In this document: positions 55,888-64,000 of the stretch, piece by piece
Position numbering within the stretch: position 1 is the first letter of the stretch
Layout: every line of letters starts with the position of its first letter
Assembly: GCF_001730315.1 (NCBI RefSeq)
Contig: NZ_MIKC01000023.1
Span: 62,001-126,000, forward strand
Length of the DNA: 64,000 nucleotides
Origin: Enterococcus ureilyticus
Lineage (GTDB): Bacteria > Bacillota > Bacilli > Lactobacillales > Enterococcaceae
Reading direction: 5' to 3'
Notes under the pieces: model-generated
Databases searched by the model: none
What the model saw: the letters and a program-made list of their open reading frames with translations, nothing else
What the model was told of the DNA's origin: nothing
Position numbers and translations under genes: made by a program

Positions 55888-55915
55888 AAGGTATAGCGAT
55901 GCTATGCCTTTTTTT
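55888..55915 (+). terminator. Rightward terminator facing the invertible segment
   Basis: AAGGTATAGC-GAT-GCTATGCCTT followed by T7 on the plus strand. It would stop transcripts leaving the segment rightwards. Confidence 0.7.
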
Positions 55916-55939
55916 ACAGAGTACTGTTGTCGAATACTT

Positions 55940-56998
55940 TTATAATTTACTTTCAGTCACTGGGTCTTTCACTAAATTAGAACCCCATAAACCTGCTAGA
56001 GAAGTGATGATCATACCAAGAATCATCGCTACAAAGCCCCAGATCGATGCTTTAGATACTGTGTTTGAAGCATCCTCTGCTGTTTGTCTCGCTTCTTTGA
56101 TATTTTTATCCAACTCTTCTTTGGCATCTTCAAGACTTGTTTTAGCATTTTCAATTTGTGTTTGTGTTTCTTTCGATGCTTTTTGTAATTCATTGTAAAT
56201 ATTATCAGTTGCTTGCTCTGCTTCTTCTTGTGATAAATCTGTATTTTTAGCTACTGCATTTGCAATTGCCGGACGATCGATTGAATCACCGATTTTTTTC
56301 GCTTTGGCTTCTAAAGAATCTGCAGTATCTTTAAAGATTTTATCAGAGTTATCGGGATTTTTGACAATTTCTTTCCCAGCATCTGTGATTTCGTCAGTTG
56401 CTTCTTTCATTTTATCTTGTAAGTAATCAGGTTGTAATTCTTTTACATCCGTATCAGACAAGACTTTTTTCACTTGACCTTGAAGGTCTGTCGTATCCAC
56501 TGATTGAACGCTGTCTGTGACTTTATCAAAGCCTTTACTGATTGCATCGGATGTACCCGAAGCGACAGTTTCCACCGTGCTGCCTGTTGCTGAAGCGATA
56601 TTCCCAAATAGAGAACCGATTGCTGAAAATGCGCCGATTGCGGTATAAGAAAGAATCGCAATCAATACTAAAACACTCGTTGCCCATGTTAAAAAACCAT
56701 GAACTAAACCGACTCTACGTGCTGCTACACCAGCTATAAATCCACTACAAAATAATGAAAGGACAAATGTCACCACTGTCCAAATAATAAGTCCCATACC
56801 CACACCATCTAAAGGATTATCTGATGTTGGTTTAACGATCCCAAAACCAATTGCTGAACCAATCAAACTTAAGGTAAAGAAAATCGCAAAGAAGGAAACT
56901 AATCCCGCTATAATTGCCCCCCAAGAGATATTTACCCCTGCTTCATCTTGCGTTGTCAAGTACGACACAAAACCTTTTTTTCTCGTGTTCTTTTCCAT
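55940..56998 (-). CDS. Membrane protein with long cytosolic or external helical loop
   Basis: 352 residues from MEKNTRKKGFVSYLTTQDEAGV (AAAGG nine bases before). Four membrane helices in residues 25-145, with GxxxG-rich ISWGAIIAGLVSFFAIFFTLSL, then about 160 residues of charged helices (Asp/Glu/Lys/Ala), and a final helix (320-342). Family not named; it resembles Firmicute TIGR/YrzE-like stress membrane proteins only loosely. It stands alone with its own terminator. Confidence 0.75.
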   Translation of the reverse strand: MEKNTRKKGFVSYLTTQDEAGVNISWGAIIAGLVSFFAIFFTLSLIGSAIGFGIVKPTSDNPLDGVGMGLIIWTVVTFVLSLFCSGFIAGVAARRVGLVHGFLTWATSVLVLIAILSYTAIGAFSAIGSLFGNIASATGSTVETVASGTSDAISKGFDKVTDSVQSVDTTDLQGQVKKVLSDTDVKELQPDYLQDKMKEATDEITDAGKEIVKNPDNSDKIFKDTADSLEAKAKKIGDSIDRPAIANAVAKNTDLSQEEAEQATDNIYNELQKASKETQTQIENAKTSLEDAKEELDKNIKEARQTAEDASNTVSKASIWGFVAMILGMIITSLAGLWGSNLVKDPVTESKL

Positions 56999-57142
56999 AA
57001 TTCCCATCCTTTCGCTTATTTTTTCTAATTGGTACACTATTAACTATAAGAGCATAAAATATTTTGTGCAAATGATACGATTATTTTTCTAATCAAACAC
57101 TCACTTCTTCTATGATGAGATATATTATTTGCATGTAATCCA

Positions 57143-57186
57143 AAAAAATGTTATGGCTATACCACCTATTGGTATAGCCATAACAA
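57143..57186 (-). terminator. Terminator of the CPBP protease gene
   Basis: GTTATGGCTATACCA / TGGTATAGCCATAAC, a perfect 15-bp stem with T run on the minus strand. Confidence 0.85.
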
Positions 57187-57199
57187 TTGTAAAAGAATG

Positions 57200-57877
57200 T
57201 TAATGTGCTAAGGTCCCCAACATGACTCCTATAAAAATCAGCCAGTCAAAAGCGATATGAATGATCGTGCCCGCCCAGATTGAATTCGTTTTTAATGTCG
57301 CCCATGTAAATGGAATTCGGGTCAAACCAATCACAACTAAACACTGGAACCAATTCCAATCATAAGTCGATAAATGTAGTGATCCGAACATAAGGCTTGT
57401 TAAAATAACAGAACCAATGATAGCGGTCTTTCGTTCAACTTTATAACGTAATGCTACATGGACCAATAAAATCAGCGGAATCGTTGTAATGATTTCCTCT
57501 CCTGCAAGCATGAATAACGTTTTCCCTAAGAGTGTAAGCGCGGGGCCTATTCCATGACTAAATTCATCTACGATTGGATTGGCAGCAGTTGGTTGTCCGA
57601 TTGCCCCAGCTAAAACTTTTGCTAAGAGAGCAGTTATCCAACTTAGCACATAGGCAATCAATATAATTTTAACCGAACCTTTTCTTAGTGGAGAATATAA
57701 TTGTTTAATGCCTTCCACACCATACATCAAATACATTCCTATTAATCCTGCAATGAGAATAATACAAAAATTCAAAATAAATGCCGTATTCAATAATGAG
57801 TAAAATGCACCTCCTAATAATACTAACGAAACAATTGCTGGAACTAGTTTTACTTTTCGATCAAATAATTCTTGCAT
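57200..57877 (-). CDS. CPBP-family intramembrane metalloprotease homologue
   Basis: 225 residues from MQELFDRKVKLVPAIV (GGAG site). Seven or eight hydrophobic helices. The active-site motifs are FMLAGEEIITTIPLI (Glu-Glu, with Thr where Arg is usual), FGSLHLSTY and IIHIAFDWL. These Abi/CPBP proteins process membrane substrates or confer immunity to bacteriocins; neither role is shown here. The promoter at 57909-57937 makes the longer TTG-started frame unlikely. Confidence 0.82.
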   Translation of the reverse strand: MQELFDRKVKLVPAIVSLVLLGGAFYSLLNTAFILNFCIILIAGLIGMYLMYGVEGIKQLYSPLRKGSVKIILIAYVLSWITALLAKVLAGAIGQPTAANPIVDEFSHGIGPALTLLGKTLFMLAGEEIITTIPLILLVHVALRYKVERKTAIIGSVILTSLMFGSLHLSTYDWNWFQCLVVIGLTRIPFTWATLKTNSIWAGTIIHIAFDWLIFIGVMLGTLAH

Positions 57878-57908
57878 TTTCTCCACGCCCTTGCGTTTAT
57901 TTTCTTTT

Positions 57909-57937
57909 AGTATAGTTTCTATCTTTGTAGCAAACAA
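57909..57937 (-). promoter_or_regulatory. Promoter of the CPBP protease gene
   Basis: Minus strand TTGTTT (57932-57937), 17 bp, TATACT (57909-57914), about 30 bp before the ribosome site. Confidence 0.68.
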
Positions 57938-57975
57938 CTAATTCGTCTTAATGAACAGTTGTTTTTTATTGCCGA

Positions 57976-58026
57976 TAAAAAACGCTCAATTTGTTTATCC
58001 ATGTTTGAATAAACAAATTGAGTGTT
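57976..58026 (-). terminator. Terminator of ruvAB
   Basis: A 17-bp stem (57981-57997 / 58010-58026, core CTCAATTTGTTTA) followed on the minus strand by T6. Confidence 0.83.
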
Positions 58027-58033
58027 GAATAGA

Positions 58034-59044
58034 TTATTCTTGATAATAAGACTCATACCCAAAATGTTCGTAGGCAAGTGCCGTTGCAATTCGTCCTCTT
58101 GGTGTCCGCTTGATAAATCCTTTTTGAATCAGATAAGGCTCGTACATATCTTCAACGGTCTCAGTCTCTTCACTGATATTCACAGCTAAGGTACTCAATC
58201 CAACAGGTCCGCCACCATATAATTCGATCATTGTTTTCAATAATTTTTGATCGACATAATCTAATCCTTGATGGTCAACTTGCAGCAAGGTCAATGCTTG
58301 ATCCGCAATACTGCGGTCGATCGTACCATCTGACTGAACTTGAGCAAAATCACGAACACGTTTTAATAAACGATTGGCAATCCGCGGTGTCCCACGAGAC
58401 CGGCGGGCAATTTCAAAGGCACCTTCTTCAACGATTTCTGTTTGAAAAATATCAGCAGAACGTAACACGATTTCTTTTAGGTCCTGAGTTTCATAGTACT
58501 CCATATGAGAAATGATACCAAAGCGATCTCGAAGTGGTGCAGACAGCATACCTGCACGGGTTGTTGCTCCAATCAAGGTAAACGGCGGCAATGGGAAATG
58601 GACTGGATGAGCCGTTGTTCCTTGCCCCACCATGATATCTACATAAAAATCCTCCATCGCTGAATAGAGCATCTCTTCAACGATTCGTGGCAAACGGTGG
58701 ATTTCATCGATAAATAAAACATCCCCTGGCTCGAGTTCATTTAAAATAGCAACTAAATCACCGGCACGCTCAATCGCAGGTCCACTCGTTGTACGGATAT
58801 TGACATGCATTTCATTGGCAATCACCATGGCCATCGTAGTTTTACCAAGTCCTGGTGGTCCATACAAAAGAGTATGATCGAGCGCTTCTTCACGATTACG
58901 GGCCGCTTCAATATAAATCGTAAGCTCTTGTTTTACTTTGTCTTGACCGATATATTGCTCGAGAAACTGCGGGCGTAGCGACTTTTCAAGAGACTCCTCC
59001 CCTTCGCTGGTTTCAGCGGAAAGTAGTCTTTCATCTTCTGTCAT
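58034..59044 (-). CDS. ruvB: Holliday junction branch migration ATPase RuvB
   Basis: 336 residues. Walker A is [12 protein letters not shown], Walker [12 protein letters not shown], sensor 1 IGATTRAG, the arginine finger region DRFG and the C-terminal winged helix [15 protein letters not shown]. It drives branch migration with RuvA during recombination and repair. The start at 59044 (MTEDERLL) lies six bases from AAGGAGGA; the ATG two codons earlier is too close. It is twelve bases from ruvA, so the two form an operon. Confidence 0.97.
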   Translation of the reverse strand: MTEDERLLSAETSEGEESLEKSLRPQFLEQYIGQDKVKQELTIYIEAARNREEALDHTLLYGPPGLGKTTMAMVIANEMHVNIRTTSGPAIERAGDLVAILNELEPGDVLFIDEIHRLPRIVEEMLYSAMEDFYVDIMVGQGTTAHPVHFPLPPFTLIGATTRAGMLSAPLRDRFGIISHMEYYETQDLKEIVLRSADIFQTEIVEEGAFEIARRSRGTPRIANRLLKRVRDFAQVQSDGTIDRSIADQALTLLQVDHQGLDYVDQKLLKTMIELYGGGPVGLSTLAVNISEETETVEDMYEPYLIQKGFIKRTPRGRIATALAYEHFGYESYYQE

Positions 59045-59056
59045 AGCCATTCCTCC

Positions 59057-59668
59057 TTAGCGTTTCATCATAAATTTCAGTGCATTGCGTAAGTATTCAT
59101 CTGTTGGCTGTTTGCCTAGTTCTTCTAGTTTTGGTGTAATTCGCTTGATTTCTTTTTCACTATAGCCTAATGCGCTCAATGCCTCTAAGGCTTCAGTCAA
59201 TGATTGATTAACTGATTGTGTATCTGGTCTTTTGGTCATGGCTTCTACAGCTGCATCTGATGTTTCTAGTTCCCCAAGTTTTCCTTTTAGGTCTAAAATC
59301 ATTTGCTGTGCCGTTTTCTTACCTACACCCGGGAATCTAGTTAGATACGCAGCATCTTCACTTTCGATCGCATTGATCAAGCCGCCATGATCATCTGAAG
59401 CCATGATTGCTAGACCGCTTTTAGGTCCGATCCCTGACACACTGATCAGCTTTAAGAAGAGTTGTTTTTCATCTAGGTCACCAAAGCCATACAATAGATG
59501 GGCATCTTCACGAATAACATGATGAACGTAGATTTTAATTTTCTCGTTCGTCTTGCCAGAATAACGATAGGGGTTTCCTACAGAAATCTGATAGCCGATT
59601 CCATTTGTTTCGATTACAATATAATAAGGACTGATAAAGGTCACTTTACCAATGATATACTCGTACAT
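59057..59668 (-). CDS. ruvA: Holliday junction DNA-binding protein RuvA
   Basis: 203 residues: OB-fold domain I (1-62, [26 protein letters not shown]-type), two helix-hairpin-helix motifs ([15 protein letters not shown] and [16 protein letters not shown]) in domain II, flexible linker (about 137-155) and the UBA-like domain III ([16 protein letters not shown]) that contacts RuvB. AAAGG precedes the ATG. Confidence 0.97.
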   Translation of the reverse strand: MYEYIIGKVTFISPYYIVIETNGIGYQISVGNPYRYSGKTNEKIKIYVHHVIREDAHLLYGFGDLDEKQLFLKLISVSGIGPKSGLAIMASDDHGGLINAIESEDAAYLTRFPGVGKKTAQQMILDLKGKLGELETSDAAVEAMTKRPDTQSVNQSLTEALEALSALGYSEKEIKRITPKLEELGKQPTDEYLRNALKFMMKR

Positions 59669-59805
59669 AATTCACCTTTCTCGATATGGTTAAAGCAAAA
59701 ACTGTTGTTGTTCACCACATCTTGCGTTTTACACGCACATACGTTTCTATTTTACCACAAATCAGAGGAAATCAGTAGCTTGAAAAATGTGTAGTTATTA
59801 AGATA

Positions 59806-59850
59806 AAAAAAGGATAGACTGTCACTCTGTGAGTGACAGTCTATCCTCAG
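59806..59850 (-). terminator. Terminator of the oligopeptide-binding protein gene
   Basis: GGATAGACTGTCACTC / GAGTGACAGTCTATCC, perfect 16-bp stem with TGT loop and T7 on the minus strand. The stem plan recalls the dispersed hairpins but the sequence differs. Confidence 0.85.
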
Positions 59851-59859
59851 TTTCTTCAT

Positions 59860-61533
59860 CTATTCAGTAATATACGTCCATTTATAATCATATCTTGCGC
59901 CAGCTCCATGAGCGACAACACCTTGTACTTTTTTACTACGCATATGCGCTTCTGCTTTTTGATAAACTGGTGCAACACCCATCTCATCTATCAATAGTTT
60001 TTCAGCGTCAAGCATGTCTGTCCAACGTTTTTCTGGATCTGAGGCATTTGTCGTTCTAGAATCTTCTACTAGTTGATCATATTTTTCATTTGAGTAGCGT
60101 CCTCTGTTATAAGAACCGCCTGTTACAAATAAATCTGTGAAACTACTCGGATCTGCGTAATCAGCACCCCAACCACCCATGATCACTTCAAAATCGCCAT
60201 TTTTACCACGATCTAAGCGAACTGTAAACGGTACGTTAGTTACTGTTACATCCACGCCATCTAAGGTTTCTTTCACTGCGCCTTGGATATACTCCAATAC
60301 TTTCTTAGTAGAATCTGTATCGTCTCCAACGATATCAAACTTGAATGAATCAATTCCCAATTCTTTTTTCGCTTTTTCCCAGTATTCTTTGGCTTTTTCA
60401 GTATCGTGAGTCAAAATATTTTTATTTTCATCAGCAAAGTCTTTGTTGCCTTCTGGTGAAAATGACATTCCCGCTGGAACTAACCCTTTAGAAGCAACTG
60501 ATCCATCTCCTAAAATACGATCAACCAATGCATCTCGATCGATTGAATAAGAGATTGCTTTTCTTAGATTAGCATTGTGATAAGGTGATTTCTCGTCTCT
60601 TTGATTAAATTCAAGATAAGAAGTCCGAGCATCTTTTTCAATGACAAGTTCTGGATCATCTGCCATTTGTTGGGCTAATTCTCCGCTTAAGATCACATCA
60701 TCCGCTTGTCCATCTTGGAAAAGATTCAATGAAGTTGGTGCTTCTTTTACTACTTTTACTTCAATTTTATCTAATTGAACAGCCTCTTTATCCCAATATT
60801 GATCATTTTTTGTGTAAGACCAATCAGTATCTGTTCCTGGTCCATCAAAATCTGTTAATGTAAATGGTCCATTATAGACAGCTGCCTCACTTGTTGTTGC
60901 GTAGTCCTTGCCATTTTTTTCAACGATTTTTTGATTTTGAGGGAAAAATGAGGGGAATGCCAACAAGTAATCGAAATAGGGTGTTTGCTGTTCCAATGTT
61001 ACTTCCAACTCATAATCCCCAGTTGCTTTTATTCCTAATTCATCAAGGCCTTTTTTACCAGCCGATACATCCGCTCCATTTTTCACTAGTTCAAACATAT
61101 AAGCATATTCTGCTGCTGTTTTAGGATCAGCTGTCCGTTGCCAACCATAGACATAATCAGCTGCTACAACTGGATCACCATTTGACCATTTTGCATCTTC
61201 TCTCAATTTGAAGGTATATGTCAAACCATCGTCGCTTTTCTGTGCCATTTCTGTTGCTCCAGCTGGTTGTGGTCTGCTCTTGTCATCTAAACGGTATAAC
61301 CCTTCGTACACATTATTCAATGCTGAAAAGCTGATCGTATTTGTTGCTACTGAAAGATCTGCACTTGGCATTTCTTGTTGAACGACCAATCTAAAAAGCT
61401 GTTCCCCACTCGCTTTTTTACTATCGGTGCTACTGTCTGTTGAGTCGGTCTTACCACCGCTGCCACAAGCTGCTAATACTAAAGTAGATAGCATCATAAC
61501 ACTAATTAATTTCTTTATATTCGTTTTTTTCAT
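59860..61533 (-). CDS. Oligopeptide ABC transporter substrate-binding lipoprotein
   Basis: 557 residues from MKKTNIKKLISVMML (GGGGAG upstream). Lipobox LVLAACGS (Cys near 23), then a Ser/Thr linker and the SBP_bac_5 fold with VTNTISFSALNNVYEGLYRLD-like opening (TNTISFSALNNVYEGL) and YTFKLREDAKWSNGDPVVAADYVYGW. It captures peptides at the membrane surface. No permease or ATPase gene is adjacent, so it must share a transporter encoded elsewhere. Peptide-pheromone binding is possible in enterococci. Confidence 0.92.
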   Translation of the reverse strand: MKKTNIKKLISVMMLSTLVLAACGSGGKTDSTDSSTDSKKASGEQLFRLVVQQEMPSADLSVATNTISFSALNNVYEGLYRLDDKSRPQPAGATEMAQKSDDGLTYTFKLREDAKWSNGDPVVAADYVYGWQRTADPKTAAEYAYMFELVKNGADVSAGKKGLDELGIKATGDYELEVTLEQQTPYFDYLLAFPSFFPQNQKIVEKNGKDYATTSEAAVYNGPFTLTDFDGPGTDTDWSYTKNDQYWDKEAVQLDKIEVKVVKEAPTSLNLFQDGQADDVILSGELAQQMADDPELVIEKDARTSYLEFNQRDEKSPYHNANLRKAISYSIDRDALVDRILGDGSVASKGLVPAGMSFSPEGNKDFADENKNILTHDTEKAKEYWEKAKKELGIDSFKFDIVGDDTDSTKKVLEYIQGAVKETLDGVDVTVTNVPFTVRLDRGKNGDFEVIMGGWGADYADPSSFTDLFVTGGSYNRGRYSNEKYDQLVEDSRTTNASDPEKRWTDMLDAEKLLIDEMGVAPVYQKAEAHMRSKKVQGVVAHGAGARYDYKWTYITE

Positions 61534-61671
61534 CTTTTTCTCCCCAATAAACAATTGTTTTCTTTCCTAATTTTAATTTTCGGAATATTTTTATAATACT
61601 CGATATAGCTGAAAATAGCAATCATTATTATATAATAAAGAAATAACATTTGTTTTTACTGCGAAATAGTA

Positions 61672-61712
61672 AAAAAAGCCTATCTAAGCAGTTTTCACCT
61701 GCCTAGATAAGC
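61672..61712 (-). terminator. Terminator of msrB
   Basis: AGCCTATCTAAGCAG / CTGCCTAGATAAGCT stem with a T7 run on the minus strand. Confidence 0.83.
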
Positions 61713-61719
61713 TTTCACT

Positions 61720-62157
61720 TTATTCAAATAAGGATCTATATTCGCCATATCCTTCTTTCTCTAATTCTTGAACAGGAATAAAGCGTAAGGCTGCCGCATT
61801 GATGCAATACCTCAACCCACCTCGCTCTTGAGGTCCGTCTGTGAAAACATGTCCTAAATGAGAATCTGCTTCTTTACTACGAACTTCAACACGCCGCATG
61901 CCTAACGAGACATCTTCGTTTTCTTTGATTCCTTGCTTTTCAATTGGTTTAGTAAACGCTGGCCAGCCACACCCTGCGTCGTATTTGTCTGTTGAACTAA
62001 AAAGGGGTTCACCACTAACTACATCAACATAAATACCTTCTTGGTAAAAGTCGTCATACTTCCCTGTGAATGGTCGTTCAGTCGCATTTTCTTGCGTCAC
62101 AGCGTATTCAATAGCAGATAGCTTTTTTTTCAATTCTTCTTTTGATGGTTTTTCCAT
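61720..62157 (-). CDS. msrB: Peptide methionine-(R)-S-oxide reductase
   Basis: 145 residues. It repairs the R isomer of methionine sulfoxide. [29 protein letters not shown] and [11 protein letters not shown] are the family signature, the last with the catalytic Cys. The zinc-binding CxxC pairs of some members are absent. No msrA is fused or adjacent. Single gene with its own terminator. Confidence 0.96.
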   Translation of the reverse strand: MEKPSKEELKKKLSAIEYAVTQENATERPFTGKYDDFYQEGIYVDVVSGEPLFSSTDKYDAGCGWPAFTKPIEKQGIKENEDVSLGMRRVEVRSKEADSHLGHVFTDGPQERGGLRYCINAAALRFIPVQELEKEGYGEYRSLFE

Positions 62158-62204
62158 GACAAATCACACCCTTACTTTTTTATTAGTCTTATCATAGCAT
62201 CATT

Positions 62205-62245
62205 GAGAAAAAAACACTCATTTCCTGTTTAGAAAATCAGTGTTT
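62205..62245 (-). terminator. Terminator of the thioesterase gene
   Basis: AACACTCATTT / AAATCAGTGTT with one mismatch and T7 on the minus strand. Confidence 0.65.
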
Positions 62246-62254
62246 CATTCTTTC

Positions 62255-62749
62255 TTAGTTCCAAGGAATATCTAAATCGACATTACTGGCAAGAGCAAGA
62301 CTCTCTTGTCGTTTTGCTTGCCTAACTTGCTTCCTTGCTTCGTAGCCCTGACAGATAAAGTGTTCTTCCTTCGTTTCAGGCTCGATTTTCTCCGGTAAAC
62401 TAGCTCCTTTAGGTACAACAAATGTCATAAAACAAGTACCTGCCAAATAACGGTCACCCGTCAATAAATCTTCTCCAATTATTTTAGCAAATATCTCAAT
62501 TGACCGTGTACCGACCCCTGATACATACGCTTCGATACATGCAGAGTGACTAGCTTTCAATGGCGCCAAAAAATCTAAATGATCTACTGATGCGGTCACG
62601 ATTGCCGCTCTTGAAACTCTAACGGCTGAAATACCCGCTGTCTCATCTAACCAGGCCATTAATTGTCCCCCAAATAGGGTCTTATGGAAGTTTAAATAGG
62701 GATACGTGATGATATGTGTTTGGATCGCTCTTGTTTGTGAACATTTCAT
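62255..62749 (-). CDS. Acyl-CoA thioesterase (hotdog fold)
   Basis: 164 residues from MKCSQTRAIQTHIITYPYLN, with GAAGG ten bases before. The hotdog helix carries HKTLFGGQLMAWLDETAGISA, the usual active-site stretch of YciA/BACH-like enzymes, followed by VTASVDHLDFLAPL. It hydrolyses acyl-CoA; substrate length is unknown. It lies 31 bases after maf, which suggests cotranscription with maf and mutL. Confidence 0.85.
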   Translation of the reverse strand: MKCSQTRAIQTHIITYPYLNFHKTLFGGQLMAWLDETAGISAVRVSRAAIVTASVDHLDFLAPLKASHSACIEAYVSGVGTRSIEIFAKIIGEDLLTGDRYLAGTCFMTFVVPKGASLPEKIEPETKEEHFICQGYEARKQVRQAKRQESLALASNVDLDIPWN

Positions 62750-62780
62750 TGCTTGGTTGCCTTCTTTCATTTGTTTGTAA

Positions 62781-63335
62781 CTAATCAAATGCTGCCAACA
62801 TACGATTTAAAGTCGCAATTGGCAAACCCACGATCGAATAAAAATCGCCTTGGATACTTTTCACCAATAACGCACCTTGCTCTTGAATTCCGTAAGCACC
62901 CGCTTTGTCTTGGTATTCTTTTGTATCTAAATAGTGATTGATTTCTTCATCCGTCAGCTCATAAAATTCTACTGTAGCTGGAACCGTTGCTGAGGATTCT
63001 TGATCATCTTTCATCAAGACAACGCTAGTGTAGACCTTGTGCGTTCTACCACTCAACTGTCTAAGCATCCGAAAAGCATCTTCTCTAGAAGTCGGTTTTC
63101 CTAATATATCATTATCGATCGTTACGATTGTATCAGACCCAATCACTAAATCATTAGGGTATTGCTTTGCCACATGCATCGCTTTTTGGGCTGCCATCGT
63201 CAATACATAGTCCATTGGTGTGAAGTAGTCTTTGACCTCTTCATTGATGTCAGCTGGCACCACTTTAAAATCAGAAATAACTCGACTCAGCAGCTCACGT
63301 CTGCGAGGAGATTGAGAGGCAAGGATCACTGTCAT
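62781..63335 (-). CDS. maf: Maf-type nucleoside triphosphate pyrophosphatase
   Basis: 184 residues. [27 protein letters not shown] and [13 protein letters not shown] are the Maf motifs. It hydrolyses dTTP/UTP and modified nucleotides to monophosphates. It follows mutL by 27 bases on the same strand. AAGG lies before the ATG. Confidence 0.93.
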   Translation of the reverse strand: MTVILASQSPRRRELLSRVISDFKVVPADINEEVKDYFTPMDYVLTMAAQKAMHVAKQYPNDLVIGSDTIVTIDNDILGKPTSREDAFRMLRQLSGRTHKVYTSVVLMKDDQESSATVPATVEFYELTDEEINHYLDTKEYQDKAGAYGIQEQGALLVKSIQGDFYSIVGLPIATLNRMLAAFD

Positions 63336-63362
63336 TAGGATAAAACCTTCTTCCTTTTATTT

Positions 63363-64000
63363 TTAATGTGGATCTTGGATTCGTTTAAACATTTTTTCCA
63401 TATCTGAATTCGTAAAATGAATCAAGACCGGACGACCATGAGGACAATTAAAGGGATTCTCACATGTTTGCAGATCCTTCAACAACACTCTCGCCTGTTG
63501 TTCATTTAAGTAGTGATTCGCTTTGATCGAGCGTTTACAGCTCATCATGATTGCAGTTGCTTCACGGAATTTTTTTACACTGACTGATCCTGTGGTCAAA
63601 AACATATCGATCATTTCTCGAATGATCGTTTCTTCTTCGCCTGCAGGATACCAAGTCGGATGGGAACGAACAATAAAGCTGTTTTGCCCAAAATCTTCTA
63701 AATGAATTCCTACTTCTTCTAGTGTTTCTTTTTGTTCTTTGATCTTTAAGGCGTCGCTATTTGGATAATCGATCACGATTGGCACCAGTAGTTCTTGCAG
63801 ATCATTGGTTACTTCACCGATTTTTTCTCTAAAATATTCATATTTGATCCGCTCTTGCGCCGCATGTTGGTCGATGATATATAACCCATCTTTGCTTTGT
63901 GCAAATAGATAAGTACCATGCATTTGACCAAAATAGTCTAATTCTGGAAAACGCTCTTTAGGACGTTCATCAGACAACTTATTCAAGGCTTTGTTTAGTT
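63363..64000 (-). CDS. mutL: DNA mismatch repair protein MutL, C-terminal part (runs off the right edge)
   Basis: The visible 212 codons cover the dimerisation/endonuclease domain. [14 protein letters not shown] is the metal-binding endonuclease motif, SCKRSIKAN and CPHGRP complete it, and QELLVPI-type strands lie between. Such MutL nicks DNA, as expected in bacteria without MutH. The frame is open to the window end, so the ATPase half lies outside. Confidence 0.95.
   Translation of the reverse strand, partial: LNKALNKLSDERPKERFPELDYFGQMHGTYLFAQSKDGLYIIDQHAAQERIKYEYFREKIGEVTNDLQELLVPIVIDYPNSDALKIKEQKETLEEVGIHLEDFGQNSFIVRSHPTWYPAGEEETIIREMIDMFLTTGSVSVKKFREATAIMMSCKRSIKANHYLNEQQARVLLKDLQTCENPFNCPHGRPVLIHFTNSDMEKMFKRIQDPH

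Overview
The window looks like the chromosome of a low-GC Firmicute, most probably Enterococcus close to the E. faecalis group. This rests on several signs: a WxL-type surface-protein operon, a maltose locus laid out like E. faecalis malT/mapP/pgmB/malR, a MurE with the lysine-type DDPADEDP motif, a class A sortase, oleate hydratase, strong AGGAGG ribosome sites and AT-rich spacers. No tRNA, rRNA or CRISPR was seen. Species is not resolvable by eye.

Layout. 1-9 kb: start of an ABC ATPase running off the left edge; a secreted NlpC/P60 hydrolase with three nearly identical GW-like repeats; pepV; nnrD; an ABC exporter whose TetR regulator survives only as a C-terminal fragment; an rsuA-type pseudouridine synthase; a MurJ/YtgP-type flippase. 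9-15.5 kb: murE, an AEC permease, a decayed MFS pump beside an HxlR regulator, and copA behind a near-perfect CopY-type operator. 15.6-22.2 kb: the maltose locus, with a divergent mapP/malT control region carrying two LacI-type operators. 22-27.5 kb: small metabolic genes and a cluster of three GyrI-like effector-binding proteins (stand-alone, MerR-fused, and an AraC-fused one broken by a stop codon). 27.6-34 kb: a chitin-active LPMO that seems to lack an AUG start, divergent from an Mga-type regulator; RpiR and LysR regulators; DUF4865; tag. 34-44 kb: a YieK-like sugar-phosphate enzyme, a C39-like exported protein, GNATs, an ACT protein, a methyltransferase, sortase A, oleate hydratase with a TetR regulator. 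44.6-53.7 kb: a seven-gene WxL operon (signal peptidase homologue, membrane protein, DUF916/DUF3324 protein, two small WxL proteins, a small FPSTG-anchored protein, a 1222-residue WxL adhesin), preceded by an orphan winged-helix regulator. 53.8-55.4 kb: a tyrosine recombinase gene enclosed by perfect 28-bp inverted repeats. 56-64 kb: membrane proteins, ruvAB, an oligopeptide-binding lipoprotein, msrB, a thioesterase, maf and the 3' part of mutL.

The main discovery candidate is the segment 53788-55412. Its inverted repeats (53788-53815 and 55385-55412) enclose only the recombinase gene, and the left repeat lies just upstream of the WxL-locus regulator. A good promoter inside the segment (55244-55271) currently points away from the regulator; inversion would aim it at the regulator and, behind it, the WxL operon. 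I infer a self-contained phase-variation switch for surface proteins. The repeats and gene order are seen directly; the switching is inference.

A second theme is decay and repeats: broken regulators and transporters (TetR, MFS, AraC-GyrI, an IS1182-like transposase) and a dispersed intergenic hairpin family (about 7.2, 15.5, 27.4, 33.3 and possibly 41.7 kb) that often ends convergent genes.
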